DNA from: Cepaea nemoralis | Lineage: Eukaryota; Mollusca; Gastropoda; Stylommatophora; Helicidae | Reading direction: 5' to 3' | Assembly: GCA_014155875.1 (NCBI GenBank) | Contig: JACEFZ010013526.1 | Location: forward strand, 213,501-277,500 | Length of the DNA stretch: 64,000 nt | Shown here: piece by piece, positions 22,151-33,392 of the stretch | Position numbering within the stretch: the stretch's first letter is position 1 | Layout: every line of letters begins with the position of its first letter | Position numbers and translations under genes: made by a program | Notes under the pieces: model-generated | The model's input: only the letters and a program-made list of their open reading frames with translations | What the model was told of the DNA's origin: nothing | Database searches by the model: none

Positions 22151-22912
22151 ATGAGAATACCTGATATGCTTGCAGATATACTTAATGAGAAGAAACAACA
22201 TATTGATGACTCCGAGGATGTCAGTAACTTGATCGATGCATACATGACTGAGCGGAACAATAAACTCCAATCTGGCATCGCTACTACTCTTGATGATCAG
22301 AATTTGGTGAAGATCATGAACGATTTAGTCGCTGCTGGGACAGAAACCACCAGCACCACCATTTACTGGTTTATACTGTACATGTTACACAACCCGGAAG
22401 TACAAGAAAAGGTTCTTGATGAGATCAAGGTTAAGGTTGGAAGAGATCGAACCCCAACCATACAGGACAAGACCCAGTTGACGTAACTCAACGCTGCGAT
22501 CATGGAAACCCAACGCCTGGCCAGTATTGTCCTAATGTCCGTGACTCATGTGTGCTCTGACGAGGTCCCTTTGGGAGGCTACACCTTGCCTAAAGGAACG
22601 TGGGTCATCCTGAAACCTGGACTCTGTCCTCAATGACAAGGCCACTTGGGAAGAGATGCCTTGAGCTTCAGACCCGAACGCTTTATTGACAGCAACGGCA
22701 AGTTAAAGAACCCCGAGCAGTTCATACCATTCAGCATCGGACGTCGTGTTTGTCTGGGTGAGAGCTTGGCCAGGATGGAACTGTTCTTGTTTCTCTCCCC
22801 CATGTTCCACAGATTCAAATTTCTTCCACCAAACCCCTACGGAGTTCCTCCATTAATACACAGGTCTAGTCTTGTCATTACTCCGCAGGCTTACGAGGTG
22901 AGGGTGGTATAG
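22151..22912 (+). pseudogene. CYP2-like P450 pseudogene, 3' part
   Basis: The segment aligns with the second half of the last exon at 61891-63010. It contains LNEKKQHIDDSEDVSNLIDAY, the I-helix GTETTSTT, METQR (ExxR) and the haem motif [10 protein letters not shown] (about 22730-22760). Lesions are an in-frame TAA at 22484-22486 (a TAC codon in the sister copy), an extra codon or shift after LASIV, and a frameshift near 22612-22645. The protein ends ...EVRVV then stop at 22912. Upstream exons are absent, with LINE sequence to 22150. It is more diverged from the two flanking P450 copies than they are from each other. Confidence 0.92.
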
Positions 22913-23597
22913 AGAAGCCAGAGATGCCTGACAAGCTCCAATAGTTGAGAGAAGCTAGAGATGTCAAAGAAGCCCCATTACGAACAAGGAACTAACACGG
23001 TTTCTCAAATATGTGATTCCCATAAATATGTGTAGCATATGCAAAAATTATATATCCAGATAAACATTCTTCTTTGTTGGAAGACCGTCCATGACGTATA
23101 TGTTAGGTGTTCTGTTTCAATAATCTTGAACTCCTGAACGTAATGTTACTTAGTAATTCAACCTGGGGTTGATCGCAAATCCCACAAAGGACATACACAA
23201 TTTTGAAAAACATAAAAGTTAAATACAGAAAAATCAAGACAGCGTGAATTTATCAAAGTAAGAGAATTTAAAAATAAGAAAATATATAAATATGTATTGA
23301 TTGGTGCTCATTGAAGGGAATGTTATAAAGCAGCTGTAAGAGAACACAATGAGTGATAGAACATGATCAAGTTGTAAGTGGATTTGAACACGTCTTCTCC
23401 AAAACACAACTAGTTGCTGGCTGAATCAATAAGTTTCATTGTTGCTGCCGTATGCTTAAAGATGTTAATTTGTTAGTATTTTAGTGCGTTAATTTCGTAC
23501 CTACAATTTGTCTGTTTTCTTTTATAAGTGTGAATCAACACCTATGGATGTATTCATTATAACATGCCTCAATGCAATGAACATTACATGCATTACT
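22913..23597. other. P450 pseudogene flank, nothing recognised
   Basis: AT-rich sequence without homology, by eye, to the 3' flank of the other two P450 copies. No open frame with motifs. Confidence 0.4.
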
Positions 23598-23742
23598 GAG
23601 TCGGCGCTGTGGCGACGGTGTTCAAGACGCGATTCGCAATCCCACATACCGCGTTCGAAACACAGCTGCAGACGATTTGAATGCACACAACCTTGCGCTA
23701 GTTTTCATGGAATTGTATAAGTGTCGGTCATTCAGAAAGCAA
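23598..23742 (+). mobile_element. SINE family B, 5' part
   Basis: The tRNA-like head includes GCGATTCGCAATCCCACA and the B-box-like CGCGTTCGAAACACAG. The family body follows (GTCGGTCATTCAGAAAGCAATG). The CCTGTAAAGGATATGC end is missing. The head is closest to the copy at 40105. Confidence 0.75.
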
Positions 23743-25393
23743 TGATAAACAAATGAAGATAATTTTCCTAGTAAATCACAAACAGCTAAATAGTCACGGG
23801 GTTGAGTGAGACGTTATGCAAATGACATGCAACTGACTTGTTGTGCATGCTTACGTGAAGGATCAGAGCGTTTGGATTTGCCAGGACATAGAGAGAGCTG
23901 CAGTAGATGTTCAAAGATAGGACCGCCTGGACTGGTTTGTGTGCGGGCCCCTGCCATAAGGTAGAAACAGAGGGCAGAAGAAGACAAAAAAATGAAGGTA
24001 GACAAACCTAGAACTGGCCAACGGTCAAGAGCTCAAGTATAATCTTCTGTCCACCAGAAGTAAACAGACGTGAGAAAGTTCTAACCCATTTATAGCAGTT
24101 CCATTAAACTTATGATGATAAAGAATAAAAGGCAAATTAAGATAAATGACTTCTTTTCATGTTTTAGACGTACAGTGTATTTTGTGTGTGTGTGTCTTAT
24201 TATAAAACCAATCATCAATCTATGGGTGATATAGTCAATGTAACGCTTTTTCTTCACAGGAAATGCCATCTACCCATTCAAATCTTGCGTAGATCTGGCA
24301 GGCCAGATCAACGAAAAGATATACCCTCATCTATGGGTACCCGAATACAAGAACACATTATGGTGATTACTGATGAAAATTGGACACGATGTTTCTATGT
24401 CAAAGAGTACTTTGATTGCACGTGGTTACCTTCATTAAGTGCACCAACCTTCTTCTATAGATCACACCAGGAGATCTCCGCACAGTGCATGGATCCCAAA
24501 CACATTGGTGACCATCCGAGTATGTGAATATCAGAATCACACGTGCTATAAATATTCAGTCGTCAGTTGTCAAACTATGAAGTTTTCGTTTCGAATTCCA
24601 GTTGTCACGAGAGCCTATTACATCGTTATCTGCACTTTTGCACTTGTTCGAGAAGGTTAGACTTCAAATCTACTACCCCAAAATTAGATTTAGCACGCTA
24701 TCATTTTTGTGTGAACATCTACACAGTCAATGTCGTAAATAGAACCCGCTTTGTGCTATTCAGAGGAGGACGACACAGCTTTTGAGCTACTGAGTTTTCT
24801 GCGAGACAATATATTCCGTGCAATTCTATGGGAGTTTGGTCCACTTCAGAAGAAGTCGAAGGGTGTGTGTGTGTCTCCCAAGTATTGGACCAGACCAATC
24901 TGGCAGGATTCCACTAAGGTATCAGGTAAGACTTTCTGGTAGAAGGCCAAGAGAGCACAGTAAAGGCTATGTTGTAGAACTGAAGAGGAGTAATATCCCT
25001 GCCACACAGCTATCCTGTTCTGTCTCCCCCAGATAGCGATGTCGGACTATCACTTTAATGCCTAACACAGTTACCAACACATAACTATGCCAAATAATTA
25101 ACTAACTCCGTCTTGGAAGATTTAAAAGATTATAATTGATGATTTGGGATGGTATGCACAATGAGCATCAAAAATCACACATTAATTAACAATATGAGTG
25201 TTAATGTCATTATTTATATCACTCCGTTGTAATCTACATGCACAAGTTTTGGCTTAGTAACATAAGACTGTGTGCTTGATTCTTCACTGTGGATTCCCGT
25301 TTTGGGTGAATGCTATTGGAAATTGGTGGGTGGGCTGATAATTTGTTTGTGTCAAACAAGGCTTGAGTGGTATAGTTGGGCTCTGACTGGTTA
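23743..25393. other. Long interval without supported gene
   Basis: I see no protein family motifs, splice-bounded exons or structured repeats here. Short open frames (for example 24186-24527) look random. Confidence 0.35.
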
Positions 25394-25513
25394 ATGTCCA
25401 AGCAAGTCATTGTCAAAGCAAGTCATTGCCCAAGCAAGTCATTGTCCGAGCAAGTCTGAGTCCAAGCAAGTCATTGTCCAAGCAAGTCATTGTCCGAGCA
25501 AGTCATTGTCCGC
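25394..25513. repeat. ~17-bp tandem repeat CAAGCAAGTCATTGTCC
   Basis: Seven units of about 17 bp (CAAGCAAGTCATTGTCC with variants) stand head to tail, with one carrying GTCTGAGTC. Length and period vary slightly among units. Confidence 0.9.
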
Positions 25514-26199
25514 CTATTTTCAACGCTGTCGTGTCCCCAGGCTTGGCCATGGGAATGTTATTCCTATGGGAAAGGTCCCATGGGATGGGGTGGGATGGTA
25601 CAGCACACATTTATATTTCCCATGGGACAGTACCCATGTCATAGCAACTTGATCTACGTCAGAGCTACCCTTAATTTTTAAAAAAATATTTTTTTTTACC
25701 TTTTTAAAGCTTTTTATCCTTCTTTTTTTTTCTTTATATATTTATTTCTATTCTTTAACATGTGATGGGACATTGAATAAATAAATCAATCAATAAATAC
25801 AAATAGCCTTTTATTATATAAGATTACATTTTGGATGTTACCAGCTCTCGTTATAAACTCTGTGTATACCAGATTTACATGTAAGATGAAAATTGTGGAA
25901 ATGGTTCAGGGATTACCTGGATTAATGAATTATTAGAAACAGTCGATCATCAGGAAATTAATATTGTGCTGATTGAGCAGAGTTACTCAGAAACAGAATG
26001 AGAGTGTCAGAATGACACTGAATTGTCATATTTAGATTACACTTTTTAAAAATAAAATACCCTTGAATATTAAAATTAATAAATTCTGTCGTTTTACATG
26101 TCTCTTTGTACATATAGTCCTATTTAGTAGACACTAAACCTAAACTTTCATATATTTCATAACTTTATTTGAACTGTATTCCATATTAATATTATAATG

Positions 26200-26322
26200 G
26201 GAATCCGATGGAATGGGATGGGATCTGACAGGCATAAATTACCATGGGATGGGATCTGATAGGCATAAATTATCATGGTATGGAATGGGATCTGACAAGC
26301 ATAAATTACCATGGGATAGCAT
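26200..26322. repeat. ~50-bp imperfect tandem repeat
   Basis: GATGGGATCTGACAGGCATA followed by AATTACCATG recurs about 2.5-3 times with substitutions. Related words (CCCATGGGATGGGGTGGGAT) occur at 25580-25640. The interval 25514-26200 otherwise holds AT-rich sequence with nothing recognised. Confidence 0.7.
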
Positions 26323-26329
26323 TTAAAAA

Positions 26330-26585
26330 AATGTTTTGCATATCCTTTATAGGACATCGCTGTCAACATCAGCATCTTTCAACAGATTGTTGATTTCTTG
26401 GCAAGATTACGCTCAGTACTTTGCCATTGCTTTCTGAGCGACCGGCTCCATACTCTCATAAGTCACTGGCGCAACTCGAACCACTTCCAGTTCTCGTGTG
26501 CTCACGTCAACCACGAGAGTATTCGAAGTTACGGAGAAAGCTGCTAACCTCTCGACCAGGGAGACCGGCATGGGGTGCATGGTGC
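26330..26585 (-). mobile_element. SINE family B, minus strand
   Basis: Read on the minus strand it has an A-box-like TGGTCGAGAGGTTAGC, a B-box-like GTGGTTCGAGTTG, then the body GCTCAGAAAGCAATGGCAAA and the end CCTATAAAGGATATGC. It is the same subfamily as 35087 and 61410. No clear target duplication was found. Confidence 0.85.
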
Positions 26586-27094
26586 CTAACGAGACACACG
26601 GCAATCACATCTGAAAAACACTCCGGATGAACGCAGAGAAGAAAGAAGAAACCAGGCATCAGGGGTTGATATCGCGTCAAGCCCTAGTCAAACAGACCAA
26701 GCAAATATAGCATCGTAAACTTTATTGTAAGATCGGACAGAACCAGACAGTCAGCTGTACCTTTCAAAATATTAAGAGGGAGTCCAGCCAGCCTTCCGCC
26801 AGATTGCCATCAACCTGATCAAATTTGCCATTGTTAAAAAGTTCATCACGAGTTGTCAAGGTCTTATGTTGGATAGGATATATTAGATACTATTAGACAT
26901 TAGATCATCTTCTAGTGGTCTGGGTGGACAGCAGAGATTCTTCAAATAAGGACATCTAGGAAAATAAATAATTTACTGATTTGAACTAGTTAGCAGCCAT
27001 CCGCAACTAAAACGTTACAGATATGTGGCTAACAAAATCTAGCCAATGCGGCTCAAGTGGTCTAGAGGTGGATTTACTTGTATGTATTACAATT
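26586..27094. other. Non-coding interval
   Basis: No open frames with motifs and no recognised repeats. Confidence 0.35.
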
Positions 27095-27104
27095 AGTTGT
27101 AAGG

Positions 27105-27341
27105 TTAGGAGGAGTGGCTGATCGAGTGGCTGGAAATCCGGATTCTCTTCGGGAGACCCGGGTTCGAATCCTCGGTAAGGTGTGACATTTTTATGTCAGA
27201 GGCAAAAAGAAAACTCTAACCTGCACAGTTCGCGGCGACATGCACTAGCCAGACGGTCTCAATTCCTCAGGCTCAATGCCCCCTGTCATACACCACGAGG
27301 TCTTATATTGGCAGTAAACGAAAGATGTTTGTTTTAATGAC
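27105..27341 (+). mobile_element. tRNA-derived SINE (family A), with target duplication
   Basis: A 10-bp direct repeat AGTTGTAAGG flanks the element (27095-27104 and 27342-27351). The head has a Leu/Ser-tRNA-like A box (GTGGCTGATCGAGTGG) and a perfect B box GGTTCGAATCC. The body contains AACCTGCACAGTTCGCGGCG. A second, inverted copy lies at about 42362-42600. It is transcribed by RNA polymerase III in principle and is non-autonomous. Confidence 0.9.
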
Positions 27342-27351
27342 AGTTGTAAGG

Positions 27352-28124
27352 GTAACATATTATATTATTTTCATACGCGCGTTCTTACACATCCGGGTTG
27401 CTGATGCCGAAGTAAAGGGATCAACCCCTACAACGGAAAGTTGGATTAAAATGTTGACTTCTCATCCTTTACTTGAGGATGCCAATTATAAGTACCTCTG
27501 AAGTCGGAGTACGTTCGCCTGAGTGCAAGGGACACTGGTAATATGGAAGGCAATCCACATGGAAATGTCAGTCCGTTGCTACTAGAAGTGGTGTGTATGG
27601 AATACGCTTAAGTTCAAAGTGAGAGAGCGAAAACAAAACATCAAAAACAAAATGTGTTGTTCAAGCTGATTTGATGTAAACTCCCATCTAATAATACAAA
27701 ATTATTTAACTATAGCGACTGAGCAGAACGGAGAGTTACTTGTAAATATCCCCGCATCGTTTGCGAAATTACTGAAACTGCTGTCGACTGTCGGGAGACA
27801 TGTAACAGAGATGACCTACAATAGGCAGGGTCGCATGGGGCTGGGCGGTAGATGGTGGTCAGTCCGACAAAACCAGAAGAAGATAACCTGGCAGACGATA
27901 GCGGATATCAGTAGCACGGTTAGATCCTATGTGTAGTCAGCAGATGTTACACACACCCGACCTGTTAGGGATCATCAGGAATCACATTTGCAATTCATAA
28001 TTGAAACATCGTGCATACTATTATAGTATTTGTGTCAGTTCACTTTCTGTGCTAGGGTCTATAATAGTTTATACTTCAATCACAAGGCCGCACGAAATGT
28101 AAGTCAAGCCAGAATACCTTAAAA
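27352..28124. other. Non-coding interval
   Basis: I see nothing that I can assign. There is a short GC-richer stretch at 27720-27960 with no conserved frame. Confidence 0.35.
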
Positions 28125-29433
28125 TATAGCCAGCTGTGCCGTATCACCAGATCTCTTCTCCACCTATAGTGAAGTAATAATGAGGGAGATCAAAAAGATG
28201 ACAGGAATGCTAATTGGAGGCTATAATGCAACCAATACACGATATGCAAATGACATAGTATTAGTTTAGTTTAGTTTAGTCGATGGATCAACTTCACGGC
28301 ACACAGTTTAACCCATAAGTGCTCCGTTTTCCTCCTAACTCAAACCTGAGTCTGGAGAAACTCAGTTCAATGCACGAACTCCGTTGCATCAGCGAGGTTC
28401 CTGAAATACTTTGGGTAGATTTTTAACTCGAAATTTTGCCCGGGTAGCGCCGTTAGGCCACTCTTTTTCGATTTCCAACTGCCAAGGAATCTTTTACTTG
28501 CGCAACAATACACACGGGCGTCCGATCTCACTACCCAGAGACCAGGGGAAATTTTATTACTGGAAGTCCAGGTGGATTTTTTAATAAACCCTGGTCCTCG
28601 CCGGGGCCTGAACCCGGGATCCCCAGCACTCGAGGCGGACACCATACTTCGAGACCACTCAACCCCCAATGACATAGTATTGGTGGCGGATAATGCAAAA
28701 GATCTACAATTGTTGGACATTGTAGTAATAGAGTTCATAGAAATTACTCTCATTAAATATCACGAAAACAGTAACAATGGTGATATCAAAGAAAAAGGTG
28801 ACATCACAATGTGAAATGGTAATAGAAGGGAAATGCTTAACCAGGTGAATTGTTTTATATACTCAGGGGCATTTATAACATCAGATGGAAGATGCACAAC
28901 AGAGATTAAAAGCAGAAGAGAGCAAGCAAACGCGACATTTCAGAAGATAAAGAGTATCCTATGCAATAAGTCACTGTCTATCGAATGTAAGAAATAGAAT
29001 GCTGAAGTGCTGTATAGAACCTATTTTGCTGTATGGCAGTGAATCTTGGAATGTAAATGAACAAATTGGGAAGAACCTGAAAACAACAGAGATGCGATTC
29101 CTGAGACGAATGTTGGGAATTCCTTTGATTGACAAAGTAACTAACAACGATTGCTTGAAATAGGCTAATGAAACTAGAACATTATATACAACAATAAGAA
29201 AGAGACAAACAGCTTTCTTTGGTCATATGATGAGAAGAGAGACACTGGAGAACATGATCACAACTGGAAAGATCGATGGGAAGAGAAGCAGAGGCCGACC
29301 AAGAGAAATGATGCTGGGTGGATTGAAATGGTGGCATGGAGTAATATCATCAGCAGAGTTACTCCAGAAATCCAAAGACCGAGATCTGTAGAGAGTCATG
29401 AACGCCTACGCCAACTAGCATGGCACATGATGA
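28125..29433 (+). pseudogene. 5'-truncated RTE family B copy, decayed, split by a SINE
   Basis: It aligns with 35840-36706 of the longer family B copy. It starts in the RT (SPDLFSTYSEVIMREI) and reads RYANDIV at the catalytic box, so YADD has become YAND. It is then interrupted by the SINE at 28263-28667. After the SINE it continues VLVADNAKDLQ... with many stops. It ends at the CATGGCACATGATGATGA tail (about 29418-29433). Confidence 0.88.
28263..28667 (-). mobile_element. tRNA-derived SINE (family C) with (CTAAA)n tail
   Basis: The target duplication AATGACATAGTATT flanks it (28249-28262 and 28668-28681). On the minus strand the head reads GAGTGGTCTCGAAGTATGGT with a B-box-like GGGTTCAGGCC, and the 3' tail is CTAAA repeats (TTTAG on +). 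The element interrupts an RTE RT gene at its catalytic box. A truncated relative with a longer TTTAG tract is at 63022-63197. Confidence 0.9.
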
Positions 29434-30381
29434 TGACGTGCTGATAATCTCTCGAGCGCAGTTAGACTCTGGTTAAACGACTAGGCTCTTCGCTTGCCAA
29501 AGTGAGAGACAGATTAGCTACCTATTCCTCCTTGCTCTCAGGCCTACACTTTGTGATGGCGTTCTCACATCAGAGACACATAGCAAGAAACTGCATCGCA
29601 ATAACAAAAATACCTTCACAAAGCGAGTGTGTTAGCGAAAATGATAATGAACTGCTCGGATAATATAATACGCAATGTCGGCTGCCAGTTCGTCGCCTGG
29701 GTTTGTCTCCTGCTGAAGTGAGGAACCACTGGCGAATGATTCCTCCTTGCTCTCGGTCCTATCAAATGTGAAGACCCTTTCACATTACCGACCATGGCAC
29801 GAAACTGCTTGGTGATAATGTTGCAATGCCTTAAAATGGGATCCGAGATATCGTAATGGCTGGCTTCTTTGTCTACCCACTCGACGGTCTGCGCCACCTC
29901 TGTCGGCATTTTCACGGCCTTCAATTCTACAAACGAATTACACCACTCTCCAAAGTTATGCTTGTGTGAAGTTGTGCTTGCCTCCGTCACTGTCAACCCT
30001 CCCATGCTCCATATGCATCTGCTTGACTTGCTAACCTGTCCCATGGTTCTTCTGCCTCAGCCATATCTTAGTGAGATGCTCTTGCCACTGGTCGATGACT
30101 ACGTCCAGTGGGAATCCAGCAGTGACTATGTAGTGTCCAGTATAAAACATGAGGCAAACTGTTAATAAGAACCAACATAAGTCTTGTTCCATGCAAATCG
30201 TCTATAATGAACCTATGCAAGGCCTGAAGGCCGCAATGAACATCATGATCGATTTGTGTGAGAAAAACCAATGTTATGATAATGTAACAATGGAGCATGA
30301 TATAAAATACAGCCTGGAAATGTTTTCGTGTTGTTATTTCTAAGAGTTTTAGTTCAGTAACAATCTATGTGTGGGTGTAAC
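29434..30381. other. Interval with an unidentified minus-strand open frame
   Basis: A 142-codon frame (29616-30044, minus) includes MPTEVAQTVEWVDKEASHYD and looks more protein-like than its neighbours. I cannot place it in a family. It may be a decayed transposase or gag piece. There is no tail or inverted end to define an element. Confidence 0.3.
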
Positions 30382-31608
30382 TGTCAAGGTCTCACATGGA
30401 GTAGGTATGGACAGAAAGTTGGAAGGGATTTACAGAAGGGATATAACACCAATATAAGGGAAGTACTTATACTGTTGCTGGTAGGCACAAGGTGATGCAA
30501 GCGAAGGCATACCTCAGAGTAGCTGCAGACACAGATCACCCAGTTGCATGAGGCGCTGGACGTAGTTAAGGGACAGAGACTGATAAGAGGGAAATCATGG
30601 ATGGCTCAGGCGGAGGATACGATCAGACAGGTATTGCAACTTGGAGAACATCAGGCGAGGAGAGGAGTGGGTCGGAGTGCCAGCCGAGCAGTCAGACTTG
30701 TGCAGGGTTATAATCACATTGAGCCGGGAGTGCAGGGAGTGGCCAGCAGGGGCCACGGAAGTGGAAATTCAGCAAATAATTCAGGAGAATTCTCGCCCGG
30801 GTGATGTGATTATCTACACGGATGGGTCGGTGTTGAGAGGTAGGAGAAGTGCCTGGGGGTTCTTGGCAAAGACTAATGGTCGGCGTTTGGTGCAGGAGAG
30901 CCTGGCGTATGATGATACTACATCTAGCTTAAGAATGGAGGTGGAGGCGGTCAGTGCAGCTTTCCGCTGGATAGAGAACACGATACATACACACATTGTG
31001 ATTGTTACTGACTCAGAAAGCATGCTGAGGAGGGTGAGAACAGGCAAGCTTCGTGCAGAGTGGCTTGCTTCGCTTCAGAGGTCACGTGTAGCAAGCATCA
31101 CCTGGATCTTTTCTCCTGGGCATGCCGGTGTGCTGGGGAATGAACAGGCGGACAGATTGGCTGGCTCGGCAAAACTTGGTGGAGTATTGATGTATGACAA
31201 AGCAGATGTGGTTGCGGCCTTGTGGGAGCACGTGTACACCTCGGAGGAGCAAATGGATCACCATAGTCTGGTAAGAATGAGACAGCGAGGTGTGACGAGG
31301 GGATCTGGCCGATGCTCGACGCTCAGAGGAAAGGCGAGACGGACATATAATCAGATTGCTACTGGAACTATTAGTGTTGGAACTCTTCGCTGGCTGCTGA
31401 GGATGGGGACGGAGCGCTTATGGGAATGTCCCGAATGCTGTGATGTCGGTTCCTAAATCAATCAATCAATCAATCAAGGGAAGTAAACGGAATCACTCGA
31501 ACGCTCGAACAATCTCGAGCCTTCGAGAATGATGGGTCAGTTTGCCTACAGCTCCGTGGACATAGGTGGAACCCGCCTACAGCGTGCCAAGACCATGTCC
31601 ACGAGAAA
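30382..31608 (+). mobile_element. Gypsy-type LTR fragment, interrupted by a LINE
   Basis: The LTR begins TGTCAAGGTCTCACATGGAG at 30382, stops at 30465, and resumes at 31476/31486 after the RNase H LINE. It runs to about 31608 (...CCATGTCCACGAGAA). It is a near match, in opposite orientation, to the LTR at 32306-32857. Confidence 0.8.
30466..31475 (+). mobile_element. 5'-truncated LINE encoding an RNase H domain
   Basis: A 10-bp target duplication AAGGGAAGTA (30456-30465 and 31476-31485) defines the ends. The 3' tail is (ATCA)n. The visible frame (30641-31456) carries the RNase H residues: YTDGS, RMEVEA, TDSES and the late GHAGVLGNEQADRLA motif, followed by a C-terminal WECPECC. RNase H removes the RNA strand of the element's RNA-DNA hybrid. 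A C-terminal RNase H occurs in I, ingi and Nimb-type LINEs; the exact clade is an inference. No RT is present. Confidence 0.9.
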
Positions 31609-31650
31609 CTGTAGGCAAACTGACACATCATTCTCGAAGGCCTCGAGCCT
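31511..31650. repeat. Hairpin: ~40-bp inverted repeat at broken LTR
   Basis: CTCGAGCCTTCGAGAATGAT… through GGGTCAGTTTGCCTACAG (about 31513-31553) is repeated inverted as CTGTAGGCAAACTGACaCAT… to CTCGAG (about 31608-31648), separated by about 55 bp. The LTR thus turns back on itself here. Confidence 0.85.
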
Positions 31651-31699
31651 AATTTAAGTCCTAACTCAATACACTCTTCCAGTGTTGACATTTTGTAAA

Positions 31700-32857
31700 T
31701 TTAGCTAAATTTAAATTTTTAGAAATTAAATCCCTTTGGAAAATGTTTGGGCGTACAACAATTGGTTATTTCCCTTAATGTTTACATATACACTTTCTAT
31801 AGAATAAATTCAAATGGACATGAAATTTGCATGTATATATAAGCAATTGAAATACATAGAAAAATGTTACATCAAGGAAAAAAATGAGCATCGTTTAGAG
31901 ATACAATAAGCATGAAACCTATGGGACTTATCTGATTCGCTGGTTTCTTTGCTGTAGTGTTGTTGTTTGGTTCTCCGGTTCTTTCGCTACTGCTGGAGAA
32001 CAATTTACATGCACACAACTTTTCGCGGAACAATCTGTCGTTGGAATGAAAAAGATTAGTATCTTGTCACAGTTATTGTCCAGTCATGTCAATGTTAAAT
32101 TTTATAAGCATGGTTTCTAAGTAACTTTTCTAGAGGGACTACGATAGTTTACGAACAGATGAGAAGATAGTCGCTGTAAACTTAAGACTTTGTCGTGTAT
32201 GAATGTTAATATATTTTACTTGGCAAAACCAAGAGCTGTCGAGAAATTGAAGTAGAATTTAATCGTCTTGAGCTTGCCAAAACCGGATTGAGCCCCCAAA
32301 TAGCCTGTCAACGTCCTAAAGACCTAGGGAAATGAAACTCGGGTTCAGACAGGCAACAAACTCCATTCTGATACTTTCTGATATAATTTATTCACAGTAA
32401 TCTGGCGAAGAATGGGTTTCGCAGCCAGTTACAATATTTACAATATCACAGGAGTTCATAACAAAGCAATCATACACATAACCATCACAGCAAAACTCTA
32501 TCAACTATCTTATAATCAACAATCCTTAAATACACTTGGTTTCTATCTATCAAGTCCCCCTTAAGCTAAACCCTCCTTCGTCCTCGGTGTCCAGTCGCCG
32601 TCTGCCCTTCGACGTGTGTCGGGCGGACACGGGGTGTAACTCTCTTCGAGCTTCTCGTGGAAATGGTCCTGGCACGCTGTAGGCGGGTTCCACCTATGTC
32701 CACGGAGCTGTAGGCAAACTGACCCATCATTCTCGAAGGCTCGAGATTGTTCGAGCGTTCGAGTGGTTCCGTTTACTTCCCTTATATTGGTGTTATATCC
32801 CTTCTATAAATCCCTTCTAACTTTCTGTCCATACCTACTCCATGTGAGACCTTGACA
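31700..32857 (-). mobile_element. Gypsy LTR (32306-32857) with 5' leader, truncated element
   Basis: On the minus strand the LTR starts TGTCAAGGTCTCACATGGAG and ends CGTTGACA (552 bp). The adjoining internal sequence (32060-32305) resembles that next to the 5' LTR of the element at 54576-58561: both have GGCTC...TCCG then TTTTGGCA just inside the LTR, a plausible primer-binding region. No gag or pol follows; the internal sequence fades by about 31700. No partner LTR in the same orientation is present. Confidence 0.8.
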
Positions 32858-33210
32858 AACCGGGTTGTTAAATTCTAGGCCTACACTTGTCACGCCTTTT
32901 TTCCGTGTAAGTGGTGTATTCCTTTTGTATACATATACTAGTTGTGTGTGTGTGTGGCGGGGGATGTCAGGCATTGGAAGTACCTTTAGTAAGGATGGCT
33001 GTCACGCCCTTTTCAGGGACCATTCCTCACTGGCCCAAGCCTGACTTCATCTCACGATTGTGGCTCCTAATAGTAGCCTCTACGATTCAGATTGCCGAAT
33101 TTAACCGGAGATATATTTGCGGATTTGTTCGGCAACTATTTGTTGTGTCTCCGATTTAAGGAGATTTAGAGTACCCATGATGTTAAATACTCTAATCTAA
33201 AAGTACTGGA
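32858..33210. other. Non-coding interval
   Basis: A short (GT)n run at 32942-32954 and otherwise unremarkable sequence. Confidence 0.4.
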
Positions 33211-33392
33211 GAGTTTTGGTCATAGACCATAACTTTATGAAGGGAAAATCCCAACTGCACCTCCACGTGGTAGAGGATGGAAACACACCACGGTGTGGCT
33301 AACACAGCTCTGGGGACCGAGTATCCACCGGAATAAGTGGACAACTCTGCAGCTGAGCAGAGCAGGGCACTCACTTGTCCTGACAGTCGGAA

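Noticed and set aside
27105..27190. Genuine tRNA gene (perfect B box, Leu/Ser-like A box)
   Set aside because: The acceptor and anticodon arms do not pair as a tRNA; the 237-bp unit has a SINE body and a target duplication, and a second copy exists at 42362-42600.
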